64,000 nucleotides of DNA, taken from NCBI GenBank assembly GCA_963783355.1, contig CAWANF010000014.1, positions 62,001-126,000 of the forward strand, written 5' to 3'. Positions within the stretch are counted from its first letter, which is position 1. Every line of letters begins with the position of its first letter. The notes beneath the pieces are model-generated. The model had not been told where the DNA came from and did no database searches. It was given only the letters and a program-made list of their open reading frames with translations. This document shows, one piece after another, positions 34,252 to 43,880 of this stretch. The position numbers and the translations under genes are program-made. This DNA comes from CAWANF01 sp963783355. Lineage in GTDB: Bacteria > Bacteroidota > Rhodothermia > Balneolales > DATFMH01.

Positions 34252-37200
34252 ATGTTAAATATGGGCATGAATTTACATCGTGTAAGTTGGAAGAAATGGC
34301 GGGTTCGAATGGCTCGGGGTTTACTGTTAACGGGCATGCTGTTGGTTGTTTCTTCTGAGAGTATGGCTCAATCAGGTTTGGCAAAAGTGCCACTTTCTGC
34401 TTATAACGCGATAAAATGGCGGTTTGTCGGTCCAAATCGTGCTGGAAGAGCATTAGCCGCCGCCGGAATACCAGGTAATCCTCGAATTTTTTATTTCGGA
34501 TCTGTCGATGGAGGAGTCTGGAAAACCGACAATGCCGGTTTGACATGGAGACAGGTTTTTGGGGATGAACCGAATTCATCGATTGGTGCCCTGGCTATAG
34601 CTCCATCCGATTCCAATATCATTTATGTCGGAACAGGAGAAGCAGACATGCGTTCGGATATGACGTATGGCGATGGAATGTATAAATCAACGGATGCTGG
34701 AAAGCATTGGACACGAATTGGTTTGTATGATTCCCGTCATATCGGGAAAATCGTTATCGATCCCGAAAATCCTGATGTCGTCCTGGTTGCCGCATTAGGG
34801 CATGGATATGGACCGAGTGAAGAACGGGGCGTATTTCGATCGGTTGATGGCGGAAAATCCTGGACGAAAGTTTTGTATAAAGGTCCGGATGTCGGTGCCG
34901 TAGATTTATCGATGGATCCCCGTAATCCCAAAATCGTTTTTGCAACACTTTGGAATGCGCGGAGAACCGCCTGGAGCCAGTATCCGCCGAATGAAGGTCC
35001 CGGAAGCGGAATTTACAAGTCAGAAGATGAAGGGAAAACATGGACAAAAGTTTCAGGTAAAGGTCTGCCCGATAGTCGGCTGGGGAGAATTGGCATTTCG
35101 GTAGACGGACAACGGGTGTATGCCCTTGTTGAAGCAGGAAAGCAATCCGGTTTGTATCGTTCGGAAGATGGAGGAGCATCGTGGAATCTGATGAGCCAGG
35201 ATCCGAATATCACGACAAGAATGTGGTATTTCGGGCGAGTTACGGCCGATCAGGCAAATCCCGACATCGTATACATTCCCAATCGTTCAGTGATGCGTTC
35301 AACGGATGGTGGAAAAACATTTACCGCCATAAAAGGATCGCCGGGTGGTGATGATTATCATTTTGCCTGGATTGATCCGAAAAACGGGGAACGAATGATC
35401 CTGGCAAGTGATCAGGGAACGGCTGTCAGTCTGGACAACGGGAAGACCTGGAGCAGCTGGTATAATCAGCCGACCGGACAAATTTATCATGTCACGACCG
35501 ACAATCAATTTCCATATCGGATTTATGGAGCTCAACAGGATAATGGAACAGTCAGCATAGCCAGCAGGAGTGATTATGGTGAAATCACGTTCCGTGACTG
35601 GTATTCCATTGGTGCCGGAGAAAGCGGATATATCGCGGTAGATCCCAACAATCCCAATATTGTCTATGGCGGCGATACGTATGGCGGAATTTATCGTTAT
35701 GATCACCGGACGGGTCAGGTTCAGAATATCGCCCCAGTGCCGGTAGCTTCATGGCCCATGCCCCCTGTTTATGAACGAAAATACCGTTTCACATGGACTT
35801 CCCCAATCGTTTTCGATCCCATCGATAAAAAATCCCTTTACTTTGGGGCCCAGGTGCTGTTGCGGACGAGAGATGGCGGTCACAGCTGGAAAGCAGTAAG
35901 CCCGGATTTAACCGGTATGGACAGGAAAATTGCCAAAGACAGTAATGCAGTATCCGTAGCCAATGCGGCTGAAAAAGGATATGGTGTTATCTATTCAGTA
36001 GCTCCTTCACCACTAAAAGAAGGAGTCATTTGGGCCGGAACCGATGATGGCCTGGTATGGCTTACGAAAGATGGCGGACAGCATTGGAAAAATATCACAC
36101 CTAAAGGCCTTGCACCATGGAGTAAGATAAGTATCATCGACGCGTCTCATCTGAATGCTCAAACGGCCTATATTGCTGTGGATCGACATCGCCTGGATGA
36201 TTTCAAACCCTATATTTATCGGACCCACGATGATGGTGCTCACTGGACTTTAATCACGGATGGAATTCCCGATGGGGCGTTTGTGCGAACGGTTCGTGCC
36301 GATCCCGTTAAAAAGGGATTATTATATGCCGGTACAGAAACAGGAGCTTATGTATCGTTTGACGATGGAGGTCATTGGCAGGCGTTGCAGATGAATCTTC
36401 CGGTTGCTTCGGTTCGTGATTTAACCATTCATGGAAACGATTTGATAGCGGCGACTCACGGAAGGGCAATCTGGGTTCTGGATGATATAGCAACGTTGAG
36501 GGAAATGAGTAGTGAATCAATCAATGCGACGGTTCATCTTTACAAACCTGCGATGGCCTATCGTTTACGCCGGGATGAAAGTAACGATACCCCGTTTCCG
36601 CCCGAGATACCTCATGGCAGTAATCCGCCTGCCGGTGCGATTATTGATTATTCATTTAAAACGGCTCCGAAAGGTCCTGTTATGCTGGAAATTCGCGATT
36701 CTGATGGAAATTTAGTGCGTCAGTTTTCCAGTAAAGAGAAATTCAATCATAAAGATGCTTCAAGCTATTTTGCGGATCAGTGGTTGCCGCGTTCACATCC
36801 ATTAAGGACTCATGAAGGATTAAATCGTTTCGTATGGGATTTACGGTATACCCGCCCGAAGGCACTGAGTTATGATTATAGTATTGCGGCTATCGCCGGT
36901 AAAGGAACGGTTAAAGTGCCTCGCGGACCGCTTGCTTTACCGGGGACTTACAAAGTTACATTGATTGCCGGTGGAAAGAGTTATTCTCAAACTGTGCAAA
37001 TTAAAATGGATCCCAGGGTAAGCGTTGAACCCGGGGTCCTGAAAGATCAGCTCAGGCTGGCTCTTGATATTGATCATGATATGAAATTGAGTATGAAAAT
37101 CTATAATGAAATAATGGCATTTGAAAAAGGTCAGAAGTCCGGTATTTCAACAGATGTGATGAAAAAGGCCTCAAAAATCAGTTCAAATATTTCAATAATG

Positions 37201-37347
37201 AATGGGTCTTTATCCACTTTGGCATCCGGAGTTCAGGCGGCGGATATGGCACCAACTGAAGCTCAAAGTGAAGCTTTTGTAAAGCTTCATCAAAATTTAC
37301 AGGAGCTGGTAAACCAATGGGATGGTCTGAAGTCGACTGCTCACTAA
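34252..37347 (+). CDS. Large secreted Asp-box propeller protein, paralogue
   Basis: A 1031-residue exported paralogue of the preceding gene with the same layout. The signal peptide (LLLTGMLLVVSSESMAQ) lies inside a basic N-terminus, followed by the shared opening YNAIKWRFVGPNRAGRALAA. About ten Asp boxes follow (KSTDAGKHWTR, RSVDGGKSWTK, KSEDEGKTWTK, RSEDGGASWNL), as do the paralogue-wide blocks KGSPGGDDYHF and SWYNQPTGQ. The C-terminal region has the same FVWDLRYTRPKALSYDYSIA segment and a helical tail. Conservation of non-Asp-box loops between the two suggests a shared binding surface. Function unknown; families of this type are often annotated only as BNR or glycosyl-hydrolase-like. Confidence 0.85.
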   Translation: MLNMGMNLHRVSWKKWRVRMARGLLLTGMLLVVSSESMAQSGLAKVPLSAYNAIKWRFVGPNRAGRALAAAGIPGNPRIFYFGSVDGGVWKTDNAGLTWRQVFGDEPNSSIGALAIAPSDSNIIYVGTGEADMRSDMTYGDGMYKSTDAGKHWTRIGLYDSRHIGKIVIDPENPDVVLVAALGHGYGPSEERGVFRSVDGGKSWTKVLYKGPDVGAVDLSMDPRNPKIVFATLWNARRTAWSQYPPNEGPGSGIYKSEDEGKTWTKVSGKGLPDSRLGRIGISVDGQRVYALVEAGKQSGLYRSEDGGASWNLMSQDPNITTRMWYFGRVTADQANPDIVYIPNRSVMRSTDGGKTFTAIKGSPGGDDYHFAWIDPKNGERMILASDQGTAVSLDNGKTWSSWYNQPTGQIYHVTTDNQFPYRIYGAQQDNGTVSIASRSDYGEITFRDWYSIGAGESGYIAVDPNNPNIVYGGDTYGGIYRYDHRTGQVQNIAPVPVASWPMPPVYERKYRFTWTSPIVFDPIDKKSLYFGAQVLLRTRDGGHSWKAVSPDLTGMDRKIAKDSNAVSVANAAEKGYGVIYSVAPSPLKEGVIWAGTDDGLVWLTKDGGQHWKNITPKGLAPWSKISIIDASHLNAQTAYIAVDRHRLDDFKPYIYRTHDDGAHWTLITDGIPDGAFVRTVRADPVKKGLLYAGTETGAYVSFDDGGHWQALQMNLPVASVRDLTIHGNDLIAATHGRAIWVLDDIATLREMSSESINATVHLYKPAMAYRLRRDESNDTPFPPEIPHGSNPPAGAIIDYSFKTAPKGPVMLEIRDSDGNLVRQFSSKEKFNHKDASSYFADQWLPRSHPLRTHEGLNRFVWDLRYTRPKALSYDYSIAAIAGKGTVKVPRGPLALPGTYKVTLIAGGKSYSQTVQIKMDPRVSVEPGVLKDQLRLALDIDHDMKLSMKIYNEIMAFEKGQKSGISTDVMKKASKISSNISIMNGSLSTLASGVQAADMAPTEAQSEAFVKLHQNLQELVNQWDGLKSTAH

Positions 37348-37491
37348 TGGAAATTGAAATTTTAAATAAAAGTGAATGGTTGGAGCGGATATACGGTTAT
37401 TCTTATGTCTGTAAAAAAATTGCACATCGAAAGATAAACGGTTAGTTTATCCGACCATTTGACCTGAACACCCCAAACTTATTTTGATACT

Positions 37492-38718
37492 TTGAACCGC
37501 TATATCCGGCTTTTTAGACAAGAGTGGAAGATTTTACTTTATGCATTGGTAATAACTTTTTTCTCAAGTTTTGGCCAGACTTTTTTTATATCGCTATTTG
37601 TACCTGCAATCATTCACGATTTTCAGCTTACCAAAACGAGTTTTGGAACGCTATATGCAGGAATTACTTTATTAAGCGCCATCAATCTGTCTTATTTCGG
37701 GCGATGGATTGATCGTAAACCATTGAAATCATATGGACTTCTTATCGCGGGCGGATTGATTTGCGGAAGCCTGATACTGGCTGTTTCCTGGTATTGGGTT
37801 TTATTGGCTTTTGGTTTATTCCTGGTTCGTTTTTTCGGACAAGGGTTGAGTTCTCATACAGCACAAACAGCGATGTCAAGGTATTTTGATATTGATCGGG
37901 GAGTGGCTCTGAGTATCGCAAGCCTTGGATTTCCGCTGGGCGAAGGCTTGTTGCCGGGACTGGTGACCATATCGCTTTCTTTGATGGCCTGGCGATGGGT
38001 CTGGGCTTCTGCCGCCGTTTTCATACTTATATTACTTGTTCCATCAACTATTTACTTGCTTCACGACGAGCGTTTTAAACGGGCGCCGGAAAGTAAAGAT
38101 TTGCCTCACAGCGAGCATGAACAGGAATGGCATTACCGTGACATCATCAAAGATTCCCGCTTTTATTATCTGTTTATGCCGGTCTTGTTGCCGCCATTTT
38201 TGATCACCGGTTTATTTCTCTATCAAATATCATTTGCTCATGAGCTTGGATGGTCTGCAGGATTAATAGCGACGGCATTTATGAGCTATGCGGTTGCCCG
38301 CATTTTTGGAACTATTGTCACCGGGCCGCTTATCGACCGGTTCACGGCCACACGTATTTTTCAATATTATCTCATCCCGTTTGGTATTGCCCTGGCAGTG
38401 GCTTACTGGCATCCCGGGGATTGGTCAGCATTTGTTTATATGTTTTTTCTGGGCCTGACACTCGGCGGTGGTGGCAATATAAATTCTGCGTTATTTGCAG
38501 AATTATACGGAGTTCGCACGATTGGGACTGTTCGCAGTCTGTTTAAATCACTTATGGTCTTCAGTACTGCTGTAAGTCCGTTTTTGATGGGATGGCTGCT
38601 CGATAATCATATTGCGATCACTAAAATACTGCTTGTTTCCATAGGTATGATTTTCGTTGGCGTTTTGCTATCCTGGAGATTATATGTTTTAGAAAAGCCA
38701 TCGTATCTTAAAGGCTAA
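37492..38718 (+). CDS. MFS transporter
   Basis: A 408-residue major facilitator with twelve predicted TM segments in two six-helix halves. Helix 2-3 loop: FGRWIDRKPLKSYG, the shortened MFS motif A. The second half has a related loop, GPLIDRFTATRIFQ. The central cytoplasmic loop is the charged stretch around residues 192-220. Substrate is not indicated. No ATG precedes the first helix, so the TTG at 37492 is the likely start, though no ribosome-binding site is clear. The next gene, a DksA/TraR-type protein, is 45 bases downstream and may be cotranscribed. Confidence 0.88.
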   Translation: MNRYIRLFRQEWKILLYALVITFFSSFGQTFFISLFVPAIIHDFQLTKTSFGTLYAGITLLSAINLSYFGRWIDRKPLKSYGLLIAGGLICGSLILAVSWYWVLLAFGLFLVRFFGQGLSSHTAQTAMSRYFDIDRGVALSIASLGFPLGEGLLPGLVTISLSLMAWRWVWASAAVFILILLVPSTIYLLHDERFKRAPESKDLPHSEHEQEWHYRDIIKDSRFYYLFMPVLLPPFLITGLFLYQISFAHELGWSAGLIATAFMSYAVARIFGTIVTGPLIDRFTATRIFQYYLIPFGIALAVAYWHPGDWSAFVYMFFLGLTLGGGGNINSALFAELYGVRTIGTVRSLFKSLMVFSTAVSPFLMGWLLDNHIAITKILLVSIGMIFVGVLLSWRLYVLEKPSYLKG

Positions 38719-38763
38719 GAAGGCCATTAAAATCAATAAATTTAATATGTAAATTGCCGGAAA

Positions 38764-39093
38764 ATGACGGATATAGAGAAAAAAGAACTTCATAATATCA
38801 TCCTGAAGGAATTAGAAAACACGCGGAAAGAATTGGAGGTTTTAACTGAAATGACTCGTCCGGTGTCTCCAGACAATGCCATTGGCCGGATTTCACGCAT
38901 GGATGCCATCAATAATAAAACTATAAATGATGCCGCGTTGAGAAATCAACAGAAGAAATTACAGAAGCTGGAACGGGCTTTGGAACGGATGGAAGACAAA
39001 GATTTTGGGAAATGTATTCGTTGTGGAGAGGAGATACCATTTGGTAGGCTGAAATTCATGCCTCACACTACAAAATGTGTAAAATGTGCCTGA
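38764..39093 (+). CDS. DksA/TraR-family zinc-finger protein
   Basis: A 109-residue protein with a helical coiled-coil N-terminal part (about 1-80, rich in Glu and Lys) and a C-terminal four-Cys zinc finger: CIRC (Cys84, Cys87) and CVKC (Cys105, Cys108), separated by the family motif GEEIPFGRL. It is shorter than E. coli DksA (151 residues) and near the size of TraR/YbiI-type members, and the coiled-coil tip lacks the paired Asp residues of DksA as far as I can tell. A role at the RNA polymerase secondary channel is possible. It converges with the next gene at a 10-base gap. Confidence 0.85.
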   Translation: MTDIEKKELHNIILKELENTRKELEVLTEMTRPVSPDNAIGRISRMDAINNKTINDAALRNQQKKLQKLERALERMEDKDFGKCIRCGEEIPFGRLKFMPHTTKCVKCA

Positions 39094-39103
39094 AAGATAT
39101 TAT

Positions 39104-40252
39104 TCATAACCAGCGCATCGTAAACAAACGGGGAAGAATCCGTTTCGTAGGAAGGTGAAGTAACATTTTTATGAATGCTTCGTGCGTTTTAGGATACCGG
39201 TGCTCACGTCCCATCGACATATTAAATTCGGCCCGTTTGATAGCCTGCCAGGCTGCAAAACGACGTTTCAAAGTAAATTTCTTCCATGGGAAATCGGCAA
39301 AATGTCTATCTTTTAAGGAATAAATAAGATCTGCCAGCAACCAGGCATCCATCCATCCCAGGTTCATCCCCTGTCCGCCAAACGGACTCACAATATGTGC
39401 CGCATCGCCAATAATTCCTGCTCTGTTTTTTCCCAATGAACCGGCTATATAATGCTGAACACCAAAACTGCTGAGCATGGTATTGGTTTGTATATCAATA
39501 TCAAACCCGGTTCTTTGCGTTGTTGTTTTCGCAAGAAGTTGAACCGTTGGTTTTTCGATATATTTTGGGGTCCTCATGACCCAGCGTCGAATCTTTCCCG
39601 GTAATGGAAATGATTCGATGAGCCCGGAACTTAGTAAATAGATTGCGGCAGCCTGACCAAAATCAGTCGAATCGGAAAAATCGCCCATCATGAACGTATC
39701 GGGATAGGCTTCTCCGGAAAAACGAATCCCGCATTTCTTACGCACAAAACTGTTTTTCCCGTCGCAGCCAATGAGAAAATAAGCGCTGATACTTTTTTCT
39801 TTCCCCTCCGAATCCTGGACAGTCGCCATGATATAGGGCTCGTTTTCTTTAAAATCGATTAATTTAATTCCTTTTTGAAGACAATCCGGATTGTTTTGAA
39901 GTAAATGTTCTTCAAGGATCGTTTCGGTCTGATATTGCGGAAGAGTCAGTACAAAACGAAAAGGGCCGGGACAGGTGTTGAAATCCAGTTCGCCAATCAC
40001 GCCATGATCCCCGATTGCCAGTCCTTTTGGAACTTGTAAACCCTGTTTTAGAAATGGTTGAACCAGTTTCATCTCCTCTAAAAATTCCAGTGAAGGCGGA
40101 TGAATACCAATGGAACGAGAATGTTTAGACCGTTCTGTTTTTTGTTCAATAACCAGGATATTCAATCCCAATTGTTGCAGGCGGCAGGCCAGGAATAAAC
40201 CAACTCCGCCGCCTCCGGCAATCAGCACGTCGTATGGTTTCCTGTTTCCCAT
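39104..40252 (-). CDS. FAD-dependent aromatic monooxygenase
   Basis: A 382-residue class A flavoprotein monooxygenase (PHBH fold). It has the N-terminal FAD fold (DVLIAGGGGVGLFLACRL), a middle motif at ISAYFLIGCDGKNSFVRKK containing the DG signature, and the second FAD motif GDAAHIVSPFGGQGMNLGWM. It is last of three genes transcribed together: a type III polyketide synthase, a methyltransferase, then this, with 3-base gaps. By analogy with Streptomyces srsABC, the likely reaction is hydroxylation of a methylated alkylresorcinol ring on the way to a phenolic lipid or quinone. Requires oxygen, so the organism meets air at least part of the time. Confidence 0.88.
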   Translation of the reverse strand: MGNRKPYDVLIAGGGGVGLFLACRLQQLGLNILVIEQKTERSKHSRSIGIHPPSLEFLEEMKLVQPFLKQGLQVPKGLAIGDHGVIGELDFNTCPGPFRFVLTLPQYQTETILEEHLLQNNPDCLQKGIKLIDFKENEPYIMATVQDSEGKEKSISAYFLIGCDGKNSFVRKKCGIRFSGEAYPDTFMMGDFSDSTDFGQAAAIYLLSSGLIESFPLPGKIRRWVMRTPKYIEKPTVQLLAKTTTQRTGFDIDIQTNTMLSSFGVQHYIAGSLGKNRAGIIGDAAHIVSPFGGQGMNLGWMDAWLLADLIYSLKDRHFADFPWKKFTLKRRFAAWQAIKRAEFNMSMGREHRYPKTHEAFIKMLLHLPTKRILPRLFTMRWL

Positions 40253-40255
40253 CGT

Positions 40256-40963
40256 TTAAGAAGCCTGTTTTTGATGAAGTAGAAGTAATCGGTAAGGTAT
40301 CAATCGTTTAACTTGCCAGTGTGATGGCACAAGGGATTCCAGTTCTATTTTTGTGAAGCTTCGTTTTATCGAAGTACGTCCATCCTGATTTACATATGAC
40401 TTTGACGATGGAAACAGAAGCCCTGTTGCGAAATGAAATAGCAAATAACCCAAATCACCCCGCTCAATATCATTAAAAATGACGGTATCGGTGCATATTC
40501 GTTCTGCATCGGTCAACAAGGTTTTCAATTCTTCATTTTTTAAATGATGCAACAGATGATTGGAAATGATGAAATCAAAATTCCGGTTTTCCTTTACCAG
40601 TCTGTCGATTGAAATATTTTCAAAATGGATCGAATCAGGCCAGGAATGTTGTTCTACATAATTGAAGGCACGCTGATCCGTCTCAATACCGGTAATTTCA
40701 ACATCAAATCCATCTTTTTTGAAGCACTGATCCAAATCCAAAAGAATATCCCCGCCGCCGAAGCCAATATCCAGCAACCTGAAAGTACGATTTCCGTTGA
40801 GTCTTTTTCTGAGAATCGTTCGATAGAGATGTTTCCAATTGGATAACAACCGGTTAACGATAGAAAAATGTTCATAGGTTTTAAACAGAAGCTGTTGATC
40901 ACAATTTGGATCATCCATCCATTCTGAGAGATCCTGGTTTCGTTGGCGAAGGATGAATGGCAT
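40256..40963 (-). CDS. SAM methyltransferase of the type III PKS operon
   Basis: A 235-residue class I methyltransferase. Motif I is LLDIGFGGGDILLDL (about 75-89), motif II-type region follows at EVTGIETDQRAF, and the post-II loop is FDFIISNHLLHHLKNEEL. The opening segment SEWMDDPNCDQQLLFKTYEH precedes the fold and is long. The start lies 3 bases after the polyketide synthase stop, so it is cotranslated. It is expected to methylate the resorcinol or pyrone product of the synthase. Regiochemistry unknown. Confidence 0.88.
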   Translation of the reverse strand: MPFILRQRNQDLSEWMDDPNCDQQLLFKTYEHFSIVNRLLSNWKHLYRTILRKRLNGNRTFRLLDIGFGGGDILLDLDQCFKKDGFDVEITGIETDQRAFNYVEQHSWPDSIHFENISIDRLVKENRNFDFIISNHLLHHLKNEELKTLLTDAERICTDTVIFNDIERGDLGYLLFHFATGLLFPSSKSYVNQDGRTSIKRSFTKIELESLVPSHWQVKRLIPYRLLLLHQKQAS

Positions 40964-40966
40964 AAA

Positions 40967-42112
40967 TCAGTTTATATACGGATTTTTTGTCATCAGTCCG
41001 CTTTCAATCGTCAGTCCAGGGCCAAATGCCATGGCATAAATCTTCTCATTTTTATTATGTGAATCGTTTTTCAGCATCTCGCGAAGGACAAACAGGATGG
41101 TCGCGCTGCTCATATTTCCAAAATTCCGCAAAATATTTCTTGAAACGGCTACCTGTTCGTCATGAAGGTCCAGCCCGTTTTGAATTTTATCGAGAATAGC
41201 CCTGCCACCCGGATGAATGGCCCATAAATCGATTTCGTCACGTGTGATTTTTAAAGATTCGAGCAATGGCTGCAAAGCGGATTCGAGATTCGCTTCAATA
41301 ATTTTAGGAATATAGGTTGATAGTACCATATCAAAACCGTTGTTGCCGATAGTCCATGCCATATCTTCCTCTCCCGTGGGGGTGATACATGTTGAAAATC
41401 CATTTAATTCAAAGGAATGAACCGAATCGGCCGGTTTTTTAGATGACACGATTGCCCCTCCGCCGCCGTCGGCAAAAAGGGAGGCAGAAATGAGAAAATC
41501 AGCTTCTTCACGAAACTGGAGATGCAGGGTACACAATTCAAGTGAAACAATAAGTACCACAGCATTTGGATCAGCTTCGCAAAATTGCCGGGCCATCTTG
41601 AGGGCCGGAAAGGTAGCATAACAACCCATGAATCCGATATGGAAACGTTGAGTGGACATGGGCAGGCCGAGATCTTTTACGATGTAAAAGTCGGGTCCGG
41701 GAGCATAGAATCCGGTGCAGGATACCGTGATGACATGGGTGATGTCTTTGAATGCAATTTCCGGGGTATTTTCAATCGTCCTGCGGGCGATATCGGAATA
41801 CAATTTTCGGGATTCTTCCGTATAAATATCGTTGCGCCGTTTAGTCGAAGGCATAACGAGCTTTCCATTTTCGGACTGAAAAAATTGACGGGGGCCGTCT
41901 ATCAGTTCAAAATTTCGGATCACAGAATGTCGTTTTTCTATTCCACTCTGCGAATAAATCCGGTGAATGATACGTCTGGTCAATTCTTTATCACTGACCA
42001 GTTCTTTCATAAGATCCCGAATATAATCTTGCGGATATTCCGTTTCCGGAACACCATTTTCTATGTTGTGTATGTATACAGGCATGTCCCTATGGTTAAA
42101 TGATTTCCCCAA
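40967..42112 (-). CDS. Type III polyketide synthase
   Basis: A 381-residue chalcone-synthase-fold enzyme. The catalytic triad is present: Cys132 in VITVSCTGFYAPGPDF, His300 in WAIHPGGRAILDKI, and Asn333 in FGNMSSATILFVL. These enzymes condense a starter acyl-CoA (often a fatty acyl thioester) with malonyl-CoA units. The active-site neighbourhood (GFMGCYATFPALKMARQ) matches bacterial alkylresorcinol/alkylpyrone synthases more than plant chalcone synthases. First gene of a three-gene operon with methyltransferase and flavin monooxygenase, giving a probable phenolic-lipid pathway. Met10 (42085) is an alternative start. An acyl-ACP thioesterase 19 kb away could supply acyl chains, but that link is speculative. 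Confidence 0.93.
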   Translation of the reverse strand: MGKSFNHRDMPVYIHNIENGVPETEYPQDYIRDLMKELVSDKELTRRIIHRIYSQSGIEKRHSVIRNFELIDGPRQFFQSENGKLVMPSTKRRNDIYTEESRKLYSDIARRTIENTPEIAFKDITHVITVSCTGFYAPGPDFYIVKDLGLPMSTQRFHIGFMGCYATFPALKMARQFCEADPNAVVLIVSLELCTLHLQFREEADFLISASLFADGGGGAIVSSKKPADSVHSFELNGFSTCITPTGEEDMAWTIGNNGFDMVLSTYIPKIIEANLESALQPLLESLKITRDEIDLWAIHPGGRAILDKIQNGLDLHDEQVAVSRNILRNFGNMSSATILFVLREMLKNDSHNKNEKIYAMAFGPGLTIESGLMTKNPYIN

Positions 42113-42286
42113 ACAGCTTTGTTAATTAAACAACCATGTCTTTCAGGAAATTCCCCTGCTTACAAATGTGTGAGTATCCAGCTTAGAGTAATGGCCCCTT
42201 CCTTCGAATCAGAGCATATAAATGAGTAAATTTTTAAAGGCACAAAGGGAAACATAGTTGTTTTACATCATGATGGATAATTTATT

Positions 42287-42332
42287 CCGTCATCCGTCAT
42301 CCGTCATCCGTCATCCGTCATCCGTCATCCGT
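42287..42332. repeat. Heptamer tandem repeat overlapping a stop codon
   Basis: Six perfect copies of CCGTCAT plus four further bases. The downstream end lies inside the MATE gene: on the minus strand the unit reads ATGACGG, and the gene's final codons GGA-TGA come from it. This is a third locus with 7-base periodicity. Confidence 0.97.
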
Positions 42333-43701
42333 TTATTTTTAACAATTTATGTGTCAAATAGAGGAAACGACTGTTATGCATGATGGCAGCGGCTGTAAGT
42401 CCGGCAATGAGCCCGATCCAGAATCCTTCCGGGCCAAAGTGACGGGTAAAACCGAAATAGTAACCGGTGCTCAGTCCGATAGCCCAATAAGCGATAATAT
42501 TGACTACCATGGGGATACGTGTATCTTTCAATCCTCGAAGAGCCCCGATTCCGCTGACCTGTAATCCATCAGAAATCTGGAATATAGCGGCGAAGTGCAG
42601 CAGGCGAATGGCCACTTTCTGAACTTCGGCATTGTGGGTATAGATTTCGGTTATGAGCTGGGGCATGGTAATCATAATGATGGCCATGATCGCCATTAAA
42701 CCGGCACTTAATCCGATTCCTGTAAAACCGGCAAAACGGGCGGCATGAATATTTTTCCGTCCTACAGCTTGTCCGACCCGGACGGTTATTGCCGTTGAAA
42801 CGCCCAGAGGAATCATAAACGTAATAGAAGCGATATTAATCGCGATCTGGTGTCCGGCAACCTGGTCTGTTCCGAGAGAACCGATAAAGAGGGCAACCAG
42901 AGCAAAAAGGCTTATTTCCATAAACGAGCTGATGCCGTTTGGTATACCGACATGCAAGAGCTCTTTCATGTATTTCCATTCCGGCAGATGCAGATCATGG
43001 AAAATATTGAATCTCCGGTAACTCTTCTTTTGAATGGTAAAGATGAGGATTCCAATAAACATGATCCAACCAACTAAGGCGCTCGAAAGTCCGATGCCGG
43101 TAGCTCCCATAGCAGGAAAGCCGAGTTTTCCATACATGAAAACGTAATTTCCTATCACGTTGAAAACCACTCCGAGCATGGCAAAATACATCCCTGGACG
43201 GGTGGCCCCGATAGCTTCATTAAAAAATCGAAGAACCAGGTATGCGGCAATGCCAGGGATACCCCATGAAATAGCCTGCAAATATCCCTGCGTTACAGGA
43301 ATGATATGAGGATCAACTTTCAGAATGAGCATCATCCATTCCATGTGTCGCAGAAGGAACAAAGCAGGTACGGATAAAATCACTGCGAGCCATAAAGCCT
43401 GACGTACATTTTTCCCTATTTCATGCAACTGGCGGGCGCCAAATACCTGTGCGATAATTGGGCTGGAAGCCATCAGGATGCCAATGATGAGAATCAATAA
43501 CGGATTCATCACGGCGGCACCGATGGCGACGGCAGCAAGGGTCGTCGGATTGAGATGACCGGCCATGACCGTATCAACAAAACCCATGGACATCTGAAGT
43601 AACTGGCTGGCAATGACAGGCATACCAAGCCATAAAGTTGCCCTGGCTTCTTTAGCGAATTTTTGAAAGAAGGACGGTGATATCGTTACAGCCTTTGACA
43701 A
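42325..43701 (-). CDS. MATE-family efflux transporter
   Basis: A 458-residue multidrug and toxin extrusion transporter with twelve TM segments in two homologous halves. Half 1: LWLGMPVIASQLLQMSMGFV, DTVMAGHLNPTTLAAVAIG. Half 2 begins at LLHVGIPNGISSFMEIS and includes TDQVAGHQIAINIASITFM. It couples export of cationic drugs or metabolites to H+ or Na+ entry. The last two sense codons and the stop lie at the edge of the heptamer array, so the C-terminus may have been set by repeat expansion. Transcribed toward the PKS operon with a 212-base gap; export of its product is possible but not indicated. Confidence 0.93.
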   Translation of the reverse strand: MSKAVTISPSFFQKFAKEARATLWLGMPVIASQLLQMSMGFVDTVMAGHLNPTTLAAVAIGAAVMNPLLILIIGILMASSPIIAQVFGARQLHEIGKNVRQALWLAVILSVPALFLLRHMEWMMLILKVDPHIIPVTQGYLQAISWGIPGIAAYLVLRFFNEAIGATRPGMYFAMLGVVFNVIGNYVFMYGKLGFPAMGATGIGLSSALVGWIMFIGILIFTIQKKSYRRFNIFHDLHLPEWKYMKELLHVGIPNGISSFMEISLFALVALFIGSLGTDQVAGHQIAINIASITFMIPLGVSTAITVRVGQAVGRKNIHAARFAGFTGIGLSAGLMAIMAIIMITMPQLITEIYTHNAEVQKVAIRLLHFAAIFQISDGLQVSGIGALRGLKDTRIPMVVNIIAYWAIGLSTGYYFGFTRHFGPEGFWIGLIAGLTAAAIMHNSRFLYLTHKLLKING

Positions 43702-43880
43702 ATATAAAGTTTATGGTGTGGCTAAAAATATTGTGAAATTGATGGATAGGAAAGTCAGGATTAATTGTATTCCATTTTTTTATATAACCGGCTCTCGTAT
43801 TCTTTGGACAGTGAAATACTGGAATTAACTTCTGGACGTTTCGCGAATTTTATTATCCGTCTAATTCGTGATTCCTGTAA

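Noticed and set aside
42287..42332. CRISPR-like repeat array
   Set aside because: The units are only 7 bases and directly adjacent, with no spacers.
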